Below are positions 24,303-37,089 of a stretch of DNA of 64,000 nt, in pieces. The notes under the pieces were generated by a model. That model was not told where the DNA came from and searched no databases. It saw only the letters and a program-made list of their open reading frames with translations. Both the position numbers and the translations under genes were made by a program. Positions within the stretch are counted from its first letter, which is position 1. Every line of letters begins with the position of its first letter. The stretch comes from Cryptomeria japonica (Eukaryota > Streptophyta > Pinopsida > Cupressales > Cupressaceae): contig NC_081407.1 of NCBI RefSeq assembly GCF_030272615.1, forward strand, positions 380,701,179 to 380,765,178, given 5' to 3'.

Positions 24303-24530
24303 ACAATGTGGCTTGTCGCGTTGTTTCAAAGAAGATAAGATGAACTGATACAGAGTTGCCCCAGAATGGGAATAATATGCCCTCTCGAGAGATTGGATGA
24401 AAATGGCTGAAAAGATTGCAGACAATCTCTCGATAAGAAAGACGGGATAGAATGGATTGACTGGATAAAGTGACAGAGTCACGGGATAACAAAAACTGAC
24501 TCAGGAAATGAAGGCCAAGGCTAGGGTAGG

Positions 24531-24540
24531 CTATAAGATA
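24531..24540 (+). promoter_or_regulatory. TATA-like element before the antisense PMD gene
   Basis: CTATAAGATA about 100 bases upstream of the proposed exon 1 ATG, on the strand opposite to element B. Suggests the PMD gene has its own promoter. Sequence likeness only. Confidence 0.35.
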
Positions 24541-24799
24541 TACCATGGGCAAAAGACATCCTCATTGTCATCTACACCTTCACGAGATCACAGTGCAGAG
24601 CGAGAAAAGAGCAGCAGCAGTCAGCAGCGATGGCTTTCGTACATAGATTCGACCGCGTTCGCCGATTTCAGAGACCAGCAGAGGCAGGAGAGCCGGTAAG
24701 TACCACCAAACTTCTTCGTACTTTGACGCATTCAATTTTGTCATTAATGCATGCTAGTTAGCAATAAATGCGCTTAGGAATAGGGCACAAAAAAAATGC

Positions 24800-25060
24800 A
24801 AAAACGTGCAGCCGCGTCTACGTCGGTGCCAGGCGCGTCTGTGTCCAATAGGCACGTTTGTGTCGGTGCCAGGAACGTCTGTGTCTGGAACCGCGTTTGT
24901 GCTTGATGCGGGCGCATCTACGTCCTGTAGGGGCATTTGTGTGCCAAAGTCGCGTTTGTGAATAGTTTAGGCATGTTTGTGTCAAACAGGCGCGTTTGCA
25001 TTGTTTAGGTGTGCTTATGCAGTCTATAGGCGCGTTTGTGAGTTAAAAGCGCGTATATGT
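24800..25060 (+). repeat. GCGTYTGTGTC repeat array, left copy
   Basis: About 13 irregularly spaced words such as GCGCGTCTGTGTCC, GCACGTTTGTGTCGG, CGCGTTTGTG. They are the reverse complement of the CACAGACGC words at 37090-37250 and 38456-38690 in the leader of the same element. Confidence 0.8.
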
Positions 25061-25189
25061 CAGAAAATGCAAGGTTCTGTCTTCTAGGTCAAATCGACAG
25101 TTCTGTGATGAACATACGCTGTCGATTGGATAAGTTGCTGAGAGGATACACTCAAGCAAGTCCTCTAGGAAGACTAGGATAGATCAAGG

Positions 25190-25465
25190 CACTTTGTGAT
25201 GAACAGGGAGCACTAAGATAGAGTACTTTGTGATGAACAGGGAGTACCCAAAGTATGAGCAGCACTTTGTGATGAACAGGGAGTGCAAAAGGTGAATAAC
25301 ACTTTGTGATGAATAGGGAATGTCACACACGTAGTACTTTGTGATGAACAGGGAGCACTACTAGGATAAATAGCAACACTTTGTGATGAACAGTGAGTGT
25401 CACTAGGATAGATAACCATATGCATTTAGATAGCAAGTAACATGTTGTGATGAACAGGGAATGCC
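25190..25465 (+). repeat. Hairpin-type repeat array (TTTGTGATGAACAGGGAG)
   Basis: Eight copies of an 18-base core at irregular 30-55 base spacing. The bases on each side vary together: GTACT...AGTAC, GCACT...AGTGC and ACACT...AGTGT occur in different copies, so the 5-base arms stay complementary while their sequence changes. Other copies have imperfect arms. Confidence 0.8.
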
Positions 25466-27492
25466 ATGAGGACTTACATGATTTGATTGTCTGACTGCAG
25501 GAGTATTTGCCTATGCTAGAGTCACAGGAGAGATTCTCGTCCACACAGAGGTTGCGACCGGAGTTGTCGTTTCAGGATAGAGCTACCATTGAGGAGATGG
25601 GATTGAGACACGTATTATATGTGCCTGAGTTTCGGGCAAACATGGGTTTGTTGACTGCGCTGGCCGAGAGATGGCATTCAGAGACATGTACATTCCATTT
25701 GCCGATGGGGGAGATGACAGTGACCCTCGAGGATGTTTACAGGATCCTACATATACCGATCGATGGAGAGCTGATTCCATATGATCGCGATGGAGACAGA
25801 GAGGCTTTGAGACGGGTGTTCCAGGATCCCGGCCTAGAGATGAGAGCAAGACATGTGGCATGGGACACCATGACCGCGACAGGGTTAGTCTTTCCAGCTG
25901 TGATCAGAGGAGCTATCAGTGGGTTCCTATGTCCGGACAGAGCGACATGGGGGTTGGCAGTGGGCTGGGGAGGAGCACTGGAGATATTGGTGACTCAGCA
26001 CACCAGATATGCGTGGGGTCCATGTGTGTTGGCCCACCTGTATTATGAGCTTCACCAGTTTATCTACCATGGATCAGTGGGACTGGGTTGTGGAGTGACA
26101 CTATTGCAGGTGTGGGCATACGAGCATCTGCCTATCACACGGCCGATACACTTCAGAGGCAGGGGTCATGGACGGAGCTTTGTTCATTTGTATGATATGA
26201 TCACTTCACAGCCTCGAATTGGCAGGTTAGAGCATTGGCGGCGAGTGATAGATGACATTGATGTCATCATCTGGAGGCCGTATCTAGGATGCGAGGAGTG
26301 GGAGGATGACACAGTGGAGCTGCCTTACACCTTCCGAAGCAAGTATCTGATTGGGCGTACGCCCTATATATTGGAGAGACAGCTGGTAGACAGAGTATGC
26401 AGATAGTATGGCAGGATCCAGAGGATGCCACGAGGCTCGGGTATGTATGCCCGCACAGTGAGGGATCAGGCGTAGTTCGGGCCATTGTTGTCATACGATC
26501 AGGCAGTTACACAGCTGGCAGAGATGGTGCCCCTACCTTGGGATATGTGGCTAGAGATTGAGGATGCAGGTATGGATGCAGAGTACTCCGCATATTGGGC
26601 AGAGCATCCGTTCCCACGACTGACAGATCCAGGGGAGCTACTGGAGGGAGAGGTAGGAGGAGATGACGATGATGATGGTGGAGGTGATGGAGGCAGAGGC
26701 CGACGGAGGCGGAGGGGAGTAGTTGGGGAGAGGAGGGTGGCACCTCAGAGGGAGGGTGGACAGGAGGGACAGGCCCAGGTGGTGAGGGGTCGCGGTGGAT
26801 TGCCCCTACAGGTACCAGCAGCACAGGGTCCTAGAGCATAGGGACAGAGACAGGGACAGGTGCAGAGACAGAGACAGGTACAGGTACCTAGGCATGCACA
26901 GAGACAGATACCCGTTTAGGCACCAGCACAGGTACAGGGACATGCACAGGGGCAGGTACAGGGGCAGGCACCCATAGAGGGAGAGCCACAGGCAGAGGCA
27001 GAGGGTGGGGATCCAGAGGAGGATGAGCTGATTGAACTCAGGGAGATCTACCAGGGCCAGGCAGATGAGATCCAAGATCTGGAGCGGGAGAGGGACTGAC
27101 TCAGGACCAGGCTCAGGGATACTGAGCGGGAGAGGGATTAGGCGATTCAGCGCTACACTAAGGCTGAGACAGCGCTGAGGGCAAGGAGGCAGGCGACAGA
27201 GGATGCAGGAGCAGGCTACGCATATGTCCTGCAAGCTGGAGAGGAGATCGCCTACTGGAGGGACCTGTATTATGGTGTCGTGCTAGCAGATCAGCGGGCG
27301 AGGAGTTTCCATAGACCATCACAGACAGCGACGGCTATGGGAGGGAACCGGAGGAGATAGGCATCGAGTGGTGGGGTCATGGGTCCTCCACCACCACCAG
27401 ATAGGTAGGGTGATCCTGGAGCGGGTCCTTCTAGGGCTCAAACTCCGTCGAGGCCAGGCGGCTCCGAGGGAGGGAGTTCATCATAGCCATAG

Positions 27493-29088
27493 AGGGCTCC
27501 CTTGTATCAGTATTTGTACCATTTTTGTATTGTAGACACCTGCGGGTGATTTTGTAGCCATATGATTTTTTTGACATCATTGTATCATGACACATTTGAT
27601 TATATATGAGAGATGATTTATTTTTGCAGCAGCTATATGCATGTGTACCTATGTGATGAGATGTTCTTGTGATGCTTATAATATGGATGCAAATATGTGA
27701 TGCCAATGTGAATGTATGTAATGCAGATGAATATGATAATGCAAATGGAAATGGTGCTAACAGGTGTTGTGTGCAGGATGTGATGCATTTGTGATATCTA
27801 TATGTATGTATGAAATGCTTATATGTGGTAATGCAGGTGCAAACTACATGAAATGCAAATGTTTTTGGTGTGTCATTATACTCAGTCATGCGATAGCGGG
27901 CTACGTGGACTCAAGAAGGACGATGGAAGTCAATCAAGAAAGGGGGATGAAAGACAGAAGATATGAACATGAAAGAGCTTCTTGTGCGTTATCATCATTG
28001 AGCTTATTATGGCAAGTAGGTTATGACAATCGAGGCATATATTCGACCCAGAAAGTCATTGTACCTGTTTGCATGGAGATAAGATGGTCACAAACAAGGA
28101 ATGCCCCAGTTCATACTAGACTCACAGTGTCCTCATATCCTTGGACAAGTCATAGCATTACTAAGAGACAATCCACAGACAGCAAATGCAAATAGGTGAT
28201 GATACTCCATCCTCGCCTTTCTAGTCAAAGACATCCTGGAGATAAAATCTCTAGTCAAAGACATCCTAGAAAAGCTAAAAGACATGTCACCAAAAAATAA
28301 AATCAAAAGAAAATCAAGACTCGACACCAACATCCACTGTAGTCCTCAAGTTTAGTGTCCCTTGTCACTTGTATAAGTCGTATTTGATTGTGGTCAAAAG
28401 GATAGATAGCACTGAACCATAATGTTGTCTGAGTCTGTTGAAAGATTTGATTTTGTTGAAGCTCATTATTGTTGCTGTGTCTCATCTGAAACTGACTGAA
28501 TCCATGAAACTGATATTTTATTGTGGAGAAGACGAAACTTTATTGCGGATATGTGATGCAAATGTTGCTTTATTGCGGATTGTGCGCGAATAAACTGCTG
28601 GAAGAAACTATGCTCCTCGAAACATGTGATGTTCTCAGCTCCACACCCATCACTAGACATTGGATTTGCCTTAGCCACAGATAGGATCTGATTTATTATG
28701 GATGGAAAGGGAGTGAAAAAGGGGGTTTATTATGAATGGCTAACCAATCTTAAGCAGATCAATAACAAGCCATGATGGGAATGGGTAATTTTATTGTGAA
28801 TGAATAGGTTGTGAGTGTGTGCAATGTGAAAGGATGAAAGTGAATCCTGAAGGAGGGAGGAGCAATGTCTCTACACATGGCGCTGGTGACCCAGTTTTCA
28901 CCATGATACTTGCCCAGGGCGCCATCGAAGTGGTTTTCACCGTTGGACAAAATTATTTCTCTTTACTTTTTTTGGATTTTTAAATTTTTTTGTGTCACAA
29001 GGCGCCTGTTTGCCAGGTTTTCACCAAGTAACGATTTTTTTGTTTTTAATTTTTTTTTGTATTTTTGAAATTAGGATATTCTGGAGAG
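27493..29088. other. Element B region between PMD gene and integrase
   Basis: No gene supported. 27540-27860 is rich in ATGTGATGCAAATG-type words. Near 28221-28275 there is a direct repeat of CTAGTCAAAGACATCCT. Near 28520-28585 TTTATTGCGGAT occurs twice, and around 28880-29030 the phrase GTTTTCACC recurs three times with GGCGCC. This is the convergent 3' untranslated area of integrase (minus) and PMD gene (plus). Confidence 0.45.
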
Positions 29089-32000
29089 CTATGTGTAGAA
29101 TCGGCGAAGGTGCATGCTATTAATAGGATCCTCCAAAGGTTCACCTTCTGTAGTTGAGAGTTGATATGCACTAGATCCATAGGCTGCTGTAATGATGTAA
29201 GGACCAAGCCAGTTTGGTTCGAACTTGCCCTTCTTCTCTCTATCTTGCTGATTTTTGGGATTTTCTCTGAGAACTAAGTCACCTACCTCAAATGTGCGAG
29301 GCTTGACTTTGTGATTGTAGCTACAACTCATTCATTGTTGGTAAGCCTTGAGATGATTAAAAGCAGTTTGTCTCCATTCATCCAGTAGTTCTAGTTCTTG
29401 TAAGCGAGAGACCCTGTAATCTTCATTGTTGATGATGTTTTGCAAAGAGACCCATAAAGAAGGTAACTTGACCTCAATAGGCAAGATGGCTTCAGCACCA
29501 TAGACAAGTGAGTAGGGTGTAGCTCCTGTAGGTGTGCAGACACTTGTGCGGTAGGCCCAAAGTGCAGGATTGAGTTGGATATGCTAGTTACGGCCAGCGT
29601 CGTCGACTGTCTTTTTGAGGATTTTAAGAATTGTTTTATTAGACGCCTCAGCTTGGCCATTACCTTGGGCGTAATATGGTGTGGAGAAACGATGGGAAAT
29701 ATGGAAGCGATCACAGAGTTCACGAACATCCTGATTTTTGAAGGGATGCCCGTTATCAGTAATAATGGAATTAGGAATACCATATCGGCAAATGATGTAG
29801 TTAAGGATGAAAGCAGCAATTTGTTTTCCAGTGACTTGTGTGAGAGGCACGGCTTCAATCCACTTTGTGAAATACTTTGTGGCTGTGATAATGAATTTAT
29901 GTCCATTGGAAGAAGGAGGGTGAATCTTGTCTATGAGATCGAGTCCCCACTAACAAAAGGGCCAAGGAGACGCCAGTGGTTGTACTTCTTGTGCTGGTGC
30001 ATGTATGAGGTCTCCATGAATTTGACATTGCTTACATTTCTTGACAAACTGATATGAGTCTTTTTCCATATTGGGCCAGTAATATCCAGTCCTAATGAGT
30101 TTCTTGGCCAAGGTAGGACCACTAGTATGCGGACCACATATCCCTTCGTGCACTTCACGTAACACAATCTGAGCTTCGTCTCTTTCTAAACATCTAAGAA
30201 GAGTGCCATCTAGACCTCGTCGGTATAGGATATCAGCTAAAATGACATATCGAGAGGATTGGCGAATGAAAGTGCGGCGTTGGTTGTTTGATAGATCAGG
30301 AGGTAAGATATTGTCACGAAGATATGTGAATATGGAACCATATAACTGGGATTCAAGACCAACAATGCATATCATTTTAGTAGGAGTGATCTCATATGAA
30401 GGAACCAACAAGTTGTCTACCAGAAACTCATAGCAGGTTTCATTTTGAGGCAGGTCAATTAGTGAAGCAATTGTAGCCATGGCATCTGCAGCGCGATTCT
30501 GCTCTCTTGGTATCTGCTCAAAATCTATCTTTGTGAAGTGTTGTTTCAAATCATCTACCAGTTGCTTGTAAGGCATTAATTTTTCATTTTTTGTTTGGTA
30601 ATCGTCAGTTGCTTGACAGATAACAAGTTGAGAATCCCCAAAAACACGAAGTTCCTAGATCTTCCATTGAACTACAATTCGTAATCCAGTTGTTAATGCC
30701 TCATATTCCGCTATATTGTTAGTGCAAGGAAATGATAAGCGGTATGATTTTGGTATAGAATCGCCTTGAGGTGTTATAAAGAGAATACCAGCTCCTGCCC
30801 CATGCTGTGTGTATGAGCCGTCAAAGTACAGTTGCCATGGCTTTGCATGTGATATTGTTAAAATGGATTCATCGGGAAATTCTGAATTTAGAGGAACATC
30901 ATCTATCATGGGAGCATCTGCTAATTGATCCGCGATTGCTTTTCCTTTTATTGCTTTTCTATCTACATACTCGATGTCGAATTCACTAAGGATCATTACC
31001 CACTTGGCTAGTCGCCCAGTGAGTGTAGCTTTGTTGAGAAGATATTTTAATGGATCAATTCTTGCAATCAACTTGGTCTTGTGAGTGAGCATATAATGTC
31101 GTAATTTCTGTGAAGCAAAGACTACAGCGAGACATGTATGCTCGATTGGTGTGTAGTTTAGCTCATATCCCACCAATGTGCGACTGATATAGTATACTGC
31201 TTTTTCCTTATCGTCAGCTATTTGTTGTGCTAGGAGTGCCCCCAGTGCTGTTGGAGTAGCTGATATGTATAGTAGCAAAGGTTGATCTGGAATTGGTGGC
31301 ATCAAAACTGGCGGATTCAAAAGATAATCTTTGAGCGTCTGAAAAGCTTGTTGACAGTTATCATCCCATTTGAACTTGATGTTTTTATGTAGCAGGTGCT
31401 GAAAAGGATTACACTTATCTGCAAGTTGTGCTATGAATCTTCGTATAGACTGGAGTCTCCCTTGTAAGGATCGAAGTTGACTGATATTTCTGGGTGGCGG
31501 CATGTCCAGGATAGCTTTGACTTTTGCTGGATCGGCTTCGATTCCTCTTTTGGACACAATGAATCCTAGGAGCTTCCCGGAGGTTACTCCAAAGACACAT
31601 TTATTGGGGTTTAATCTTACCTTATATTTTTCCAGCCGATCAAAGACGACTAAAAGTATGTCCAAATGTGTATCTTTGTCTATTGATTTACCCAAGAGAT
31701 CATCAACGTAATCTTCCACGGTTATGTGCATGAGATCGTGAAAGATAGTGGTCATTGCTCTTTGATATGTAGCACCTGCATTTTTCAGCCCAAAGGGCAT
31801 GACATTCCAACAGAAAGTTCCCCACAGACAAGTGAATGATGTTTTGTGTTGATCCTTGGGTGCAATCCTGATTTGATTATAACCAGAAAATCCATCCATT
31901 AAAGATAACATTTCGTGACCTGCTGTGAGATCAACGATCAAGTCGATATTTGGCAATGGGAAGTCATCTTTCAGACAAGATTTGTTAATGTCTCTGAAAT

Positions 32001-32940
32001 CTGTACATATTCTGATGTTGCGATCTGGTTTACTGACAGGTACTAAATTGGATATCCATTCGGGATAATCAATTGGGTGTATGAATCCGACATCCAATAA
32101 TTTCTCTAGTTCTGCTTTGACTAGTAATGCCACTTGTGGATGCATTTTTCTCAATTTCTGTTTCACTGGCTTTGCCCCCGGTTTGACTGTCAAATGATGC
32201 ATAACCAAATCCGGATCTAGTCCAGGCATATCAGCATATGACCATGCAAAGTTGATTTGTCGTTCTTTGAAGAAGCTTATGAATTTTGATTTTTCAGACT
32301 CTGTCAATGATTGAGCCAGGAATATGTTGTGTGGAACCTCTTCTGTACCAATATTCATTTTGATAGTCTCCTCTACCAACATGGATGATTTTTCCTCATA
32401 TGATGTTGGGAGAATGTCGAGCCTTCCATCTTCGGGTGCCTCAGAGAGGTTTTCGCCCTCAGATACGTCCTTTCTTTTTACTTTTTTGGGATCAGATAGC
32501 GCCACAGTGTGGTTTTCGCCATAAGATCCTTGTTTTGTTCTTATTTTCACATTTTTGCGACTGGAAGGTCCGATACCCTCACCGAAATATGCCATGTTGT
32601 TGAGTTCTATGGTGTATCCTGCTTTGTGGTCCCCAGGGGGAAGATCATCTCGTATGCCAAGATAGTCAATAATAGCTTCATCATTTTGAAATGTATCAAA
32701 TTGTGCTGGTCCTTCATAATCCCAGTCAATGAGTTGGGGGTGAACAAGGGGAAGGCCTTTAATGTTTTCGGAGTTTGCAGGGCTAAGAGTGAAGATGTGG
32801 TTATATTCGGGTATATCGAGGCAATCGTCGAGGTCATCGATGGCACTCTCCTCATCAGTTTCGATCGCAAGCGAATCCAAATTGTCCCTTCTGGGACAGG
32901 TGTCCTCATCCTATGTGATTTCGACCTATAACTTTGAAAT
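29089..32940 (-). pseudogene. Element B Pol: RT, RNase H, second RNase H, integrase
   Basis: Replication enzymes of a Ty3/gypsy element. One minus-strand frame runs from about 32940 to 29089. RT has FIHPIDYPEWISNLVPVSKP, RICTDFRDINK, LMDGFSGYNQI and the catalytic YVDDLL. The first RNase H has LLLYISATPTALGALLAQ. A second RNase H starts with WQLYFDGSYTQHGAGAGILF and continues NNIAEYEALTTGL, as in the Tat lineage. Integrase has the HHCC zinc finger (HEGICGPHTSGPTL...CKQCQIHG), the core with GLDLI, ITDNGHPFKN and GNGQAEASN, and a C-terminal FEVGDLVLRENPKNQQ. Stops: 30655 (TAG), 29950 (TAG), 29584 (TAG), one near 29332 (TGA), plus TAGs near 32900. Pol is not in the gag-protease frame. Confidence 0.93.
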
Positions 32941-32945
32941 GAAGA

Positions 32946-35900
32946 CTATGCGGAATCCTTATGGGTTGTTTCTTGACCAACTCTGAACCTTTTATAAAAT
33001 TCATCTTCTTCTATGGGTTCATCTGGTTCTCTGAATGTCTCGATGAGCTCATAGTCACTGGAGGATTTGTCTGAACCCCATTCCCATTCATTGGAATCTG
33101 TGGAATAGTAATCCTCTTGTCGAACTTTGGCAATTTTGATTTGTGATGTCCCTTTTGTCCTTTTAGTATGGATCTTGGAAGTCAGAAAACCAAGTCCCTT
33201 TGAGCATTCTCTTTTTACAGTCAATTCAGGTTGTAAGGGCTCCATGATGCCTTCTTTGCGTAACCCAAGAGGGCTTTTTCCATCATACCCAAATCTTTGG
33301 AGAATCTTGTAGCCTTTGCCATATTTCTCACAGGGTATATTGATCTGATCTTGTGTGTCCTCTTCAATGTCTCTGTAAAGCATTTTGTATAAATCTTCCT
33401 CTTCTAGTTCGCCCCATCTTTGAAAGGTAGTAGGATCCCATTTGAGTATCATGATGGATATTTGCTTGTTAGGATGTGGCCTTCCATATTCTTTTGGAGA
33501 GCTCATGACTTGTCGTAAATTCATTGTCTGATTTAAAGTGTATTCTCCCATGCCTTTGTCTTGAAATTTGCCTTTAAGTTCACCTTGTTTTGATGTCGAA
33601 GGTTTTAATGACTCAAGGTCAATGTATGCCGAAGAAAGAACAGCCTCACGATTACTGGGAATGATAGTCTCAGTATGTGATCTCAAGTTATTGCAATATA
33701 TGAACAGATTAGGATCACCATTAACTGTTACCTCGACTCCATTATGAGGAAACTTAATGCATTGATGATATGTCGATGGGACTGCCCTCATTTCATGAAT
33801 CCAAGGACATCCTAGCAATATATTATACGTGAGATCCAGATCTAGGACTTGACAAACCACATCCTTTGTAACTGGCCCAATTCTTAGAGGTAAGGTGACT
33901 GTGCCCTTGGATGAACGCTCTTCATCGTCATATGCCTTGATGGTGATTTGATTTGTAGAATTCACAGCTTTATCAGAATATCCCAATTGTTTAATGGTGC
34001 TCAATGTACAAATGTTTAGACCTGCTCCTCCATCTATCAGGACTCGCTTTATTCAATGTTTGTGTATGAAGGCTTCAACATGTAAAAGTGCATTATGAGG
34101 CTGACTTACGGAGGCGTCATTGGCTTCTGTGAATGTAAGGGAATGTGGAATGGAAAGGTATCCCACCATGGCTTGTAACTGGTCCACGTTCAGATCAGTA
34201 GGAACAGCCGTATCTCTCAAGATTTTGTCAAGAATAGCTTTATGAGCGGGGGATATGCGTAAGAGCTCAAGGATGGAGATGAGCGCGGGTGTCTTCCCTA
34301 GTTGTTCTACAAGGTCATACTCAGGCTTGGTTGATGAAGAATTGGTATTTTTAGTAGAGGCACCTGGCAATGTAATTTTACCTCGACGAGTTGTAACATG
34401 ACATTCAGAGGTAGATTCGGACGAAGATCCCACACCTCTTAGGACAATCTTGGGTCGCTGAGGAGGATTCTCAGGATTTTTGTTCTTGATGGTAATAGTA
34501 GAGATATGATTGTCCATTGAGATGTGATTGATAGTTGAATCATAGTTGTAAGGTGCTCTAGTATAGTTGGCTTGATCATCTGTGACTTTGGCTTTTCCTT
34601 TGTCATGCTTTGGGAATGGTTCTTTAAACATCTCATGTTCTTGATTGGAGGAATGTCCCTCAATCTCAATGTCACCTCTATCAATAAGATCTTGCACAAT
34701 GTTCTTCAGTCGATGGCACTTACCTGTCTTATGACCCTTGCTCTTATGAAATTCACAATACTCATCATCATTCCACCAATTTGGTTTGACCTTTGGTTCA
34801 TATGGAGGAAAATCTAGAACTGTGATCACTTTATTTGTTACAAGCTTTTTGAAGACTGATTCAAGTGGTTCTCCCAATGGGGTGTACTTCCTTCGTGGTC
34901 TAGAAGTTGTTTGAGTATTCACTTGATTGTTTGTAGAACTTGATCCCGAAAAGATGAACTTGGGTCTCACTGTATTGGCATCAACAACACCATCATTGAC
35001 TGTATTCTTGTTTTTATTCCAAAATCTTGGCTTGTCTTTTCCTTTAAAGTCATCTTTGGTCTCTTTGAATATCTTAATGACTCCTTGCTCAATTAAGACC
35101 TTTTCTATTGCTAAGCCCTTTTCAATAACATCCTTGAAGGTAGACAAACAAGCTTTCCTTAGATCATAGCCAATATCCTTGTTAACGTTTTGAGTGAACA
35201 TTTCTACCATTTGTTTTTGTGGGATCTCGCAAGAGCATCTGCTAGCTAGATTTCTCCATCTTTGTAAAAATGACGCAAAAGATTCTCCTTCCTTTTGCTT
35301 AGTATTGCACAAAGTAGTGACTGAGATATCTGTTTCTATATTGTAGGAGAAATGTTGAATAAATGCCTCTGCTAAGTCACCCCATGACTTAATACCAGGA
35401 GGTAATTGAGAAAACCATTCCATAGCTTGATCGCCTAAGCTTTGCGGGAACAACCTCATCAAATATGTTTCTTCTGCCGCTACCTCAATGCAGGCTGTGA
35501 AAAATTATCGTATGTGTGCCTTGGGGTCTCCCTTTCCTCTGTACTTGTCAAATTTTGGCGTCACAAAGTGTGCAGGAAATGGAGGCATTGGGATGCTCTT
35601 ATCAAATGGATAAGGACATATGTCTCTCATAGTGTATGTTGGTTTTGGTGTACTCATGTCCTCCATTTTCTTTTGTAGATCTCTGATTTGTTGCTCCAAA
35701 GTATTCTTAGGTGGCGATCTATTTCTTGTAGCATACCCCGTGTTTGAGATACCAATTTGAGGAGGAGCTTGTTGCATGTATGGATGATACTGATCATAGA
35801 CATGTTCATATGGAGGAGGTCTATATTGATGCGGCATATAGGGAGCACTTGGCATAGCTTCATGTTGAGGAACCCCATATCTATTTTGTGCATGTATACC

Positions 35901-36599
35901 ATATTTTATAGGCATTTCATTTTCTATTGTGTTGCCCCCAAATTTGACATGAGGTTTCCTTATGTCCAAATTTTGAGCATGCCTTTGAATGTCCACTTGT
36001 TTTGATTGATCCATAGCTTGAGCATGTGATTGAGCATATCTATCTGCATAAGGCTTCCATAATGGTCTTCGAGGGTAAGTATCATATGTTTGACCCTGTG
36101 TATGTGGGATTTCTAGTTTTTGAAGCAAAGCTGATGGTGATTCAGGTACCATATGCGGTCCTCTATTTCCTCCACTATTGGGTCTCCTTTGATCCGTGTT
36201 GGAGTGAGTTTGTTGCGAGGGTCGGTTTTCCATAAGTTGAGACATGTCAAAGTCATGAGGTATTTTAGCTCCACTTTGTGCCATCATGTGTAGGAAGTAT
36301 TGTCTATCCCTCTTCATTATCTCTTCAACCAATCTATTGAAATGGGGATTCATTATGGATTCTTCTATATCTGCTGATTGTATTGAAAAGTTGTCCACAT
36401 TGTCATTGAGTGTAGCATTGTTCTTTGTAGTGTCTATGTTTTCCACATTGGGATTGTGTCTATAAACATCCATGTCCGGCAATGTAGTGTGCTCGGGATT
36501 GAAAAATAAATCATTGTCATACTCATAAGAACTCATGTTTGCGGACTCTTGAGCTTCTTTAGCTTGTCTCCTAGATTTTTGAAGGCGGGTTTCAACCAT
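32946..36599 (-). pseudogene. Element B Gag-protease
   Basis: Structural protein and aspartic protease of element B, about 1,218 codons in one minus-strand frame. It starts at ATG 36599 (MVETRLQKSRRQAKE) shortly after an in-frame TAG. Order: acidic N-terminus, a His/Pro/Gln-rich region, a short coiled coil (LEQQIRDLQKKMEDM), the Gag core (TYLMRLFPQSLGDQAMEWF, LPPGIKSWGDLAEAFIQHF), a Cys/His motif CEFHKSKGHKTGKC, and the protease with VLIDGGAGLNICTL (catalytic Asp-Gly-Gly in place of the common DSG) and later NILLGCPWIH. A G-patch-like QRFGYDGKSPLGLRKEG follows near 33290. Stops at 35505 (TAA, expected Gln) and 34053 (TGA, expected Arg) break this copy; removal of these would leave one frame to 32946. 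Confidence 0.9.
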
Positions 36600-37089
36600 G
36601 AACTAGGTGTTTAACCAAGATGTGAGAGACTAGATGAAAAATGGAAAGAGTATGGAAGACCAAGAGTTGTATGGAGTGTAAATGAATTTTGAGGTGTACT
36701 TGCAATGTCCAAAGTGTAAGACCAAGTATGTAAGTAGTAGAGTAGGTGTGACTTCCAAAGAGATGATAGTTTCTCTTGATGAGGTAAGCTGACCTTGACT
36801 CTAAGTAAGACCAAATGAGACCCAAAGGTAAGAAACCTTGATGAGGGACCACTTAGCAAAGTGTAGTTGTATGTAGTATGTTGACAAAGTATGATGGGGA
36901 CAAGCAAGTGACCTTTTTGACTCAAGTTTAGACAAGTATGAATGTAAAATGAGATGTGAAGCAATGATGGACTGTATGAAACCCAAGGATAGGTTGAATG
37001 CTAGATGAAACCTGAAGAAACAACCTAGGAAGCTCAAGTATTCTGAAACTGATTTCCTTTGTTTGCTGGACTGTAAAAATTTTCAATTC

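Larger units (their letters stand above)
24696..25500 (+). other. Predicted intron of the PMD gene, made of two repeat arrays
   Basis: Bounded by GTAAGT (24696) and a pyrimidine-poor but valid CTGACTGCAG (25500). Splicing joins exon 1 and exon 2 in frame at phase 0. Inside are a GCGTCTGTGT-type array (about 24800-25060) and a TTTGTGATGAACAGGGAG array (about 25190-25460). Confidence 0.6.
24630..27486 (+). pseudogene. Plant mobile domain (PMD) gene carried antisense in element B
   Basis: Plant mobile domain proteins (MAIN/MAIL1 family, also found in transposons) act in the nucleus in silencing and genome stability; the role inside elements is unknown. Proposed exon 1: ATG 24630 to 24695, 22 codons, ending at a consensus donor CCG|GTAAGT. 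Exon 2 starts after CTGACTGCAG (25500) and stays in frame. The PMD core follows: LRHVLYVPEFRANMGLL, ALAERWHSETCTFHLPMGEM, VTLEDVYRILHIPIDGELIP, then TWGLAVGWGGALEI. After it come an acidic Asp/Gly run, an Arg run (GRRRRRG), a Gln-rich region and a coiled coil (ELIELREIYQGQADEIQDLE). The single frame is interrupted at 26404, 26473, 26839, 26917, 27139, 27358 and 27406 (all TAG) and 27097 (TGA). The first stop leaves the PMD core itself intact. Confidence 0.8.

Noticed and set aside
25190-25465. CRISPR-like look of the TTTGTGATGAACAGGGAG array
   Set aside because: Plant context, irregular spacing, short variable gaps that do not resemble captured spacers, and no associated genes.
26806-27234. 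142-codon minus-strand frame rich in Leu, Ser and Pro
   Set aside because: Pure antisense of the CAG-rich tail of the PMD gene.
26404-27486. Reading the many TAG codons in the PMD frame as recoded or read-through stops
   Set aside because: Plant nuclear genes use TAG as stop, the region is unusually rich in CAG codons, and the same kind of change is seen in other broken genes of the window.
30203-32986. Several plus-strand frames of 60-140 codons
   Set aside because: Antisense of element B Pol, which has clear domain order on the minus strand.
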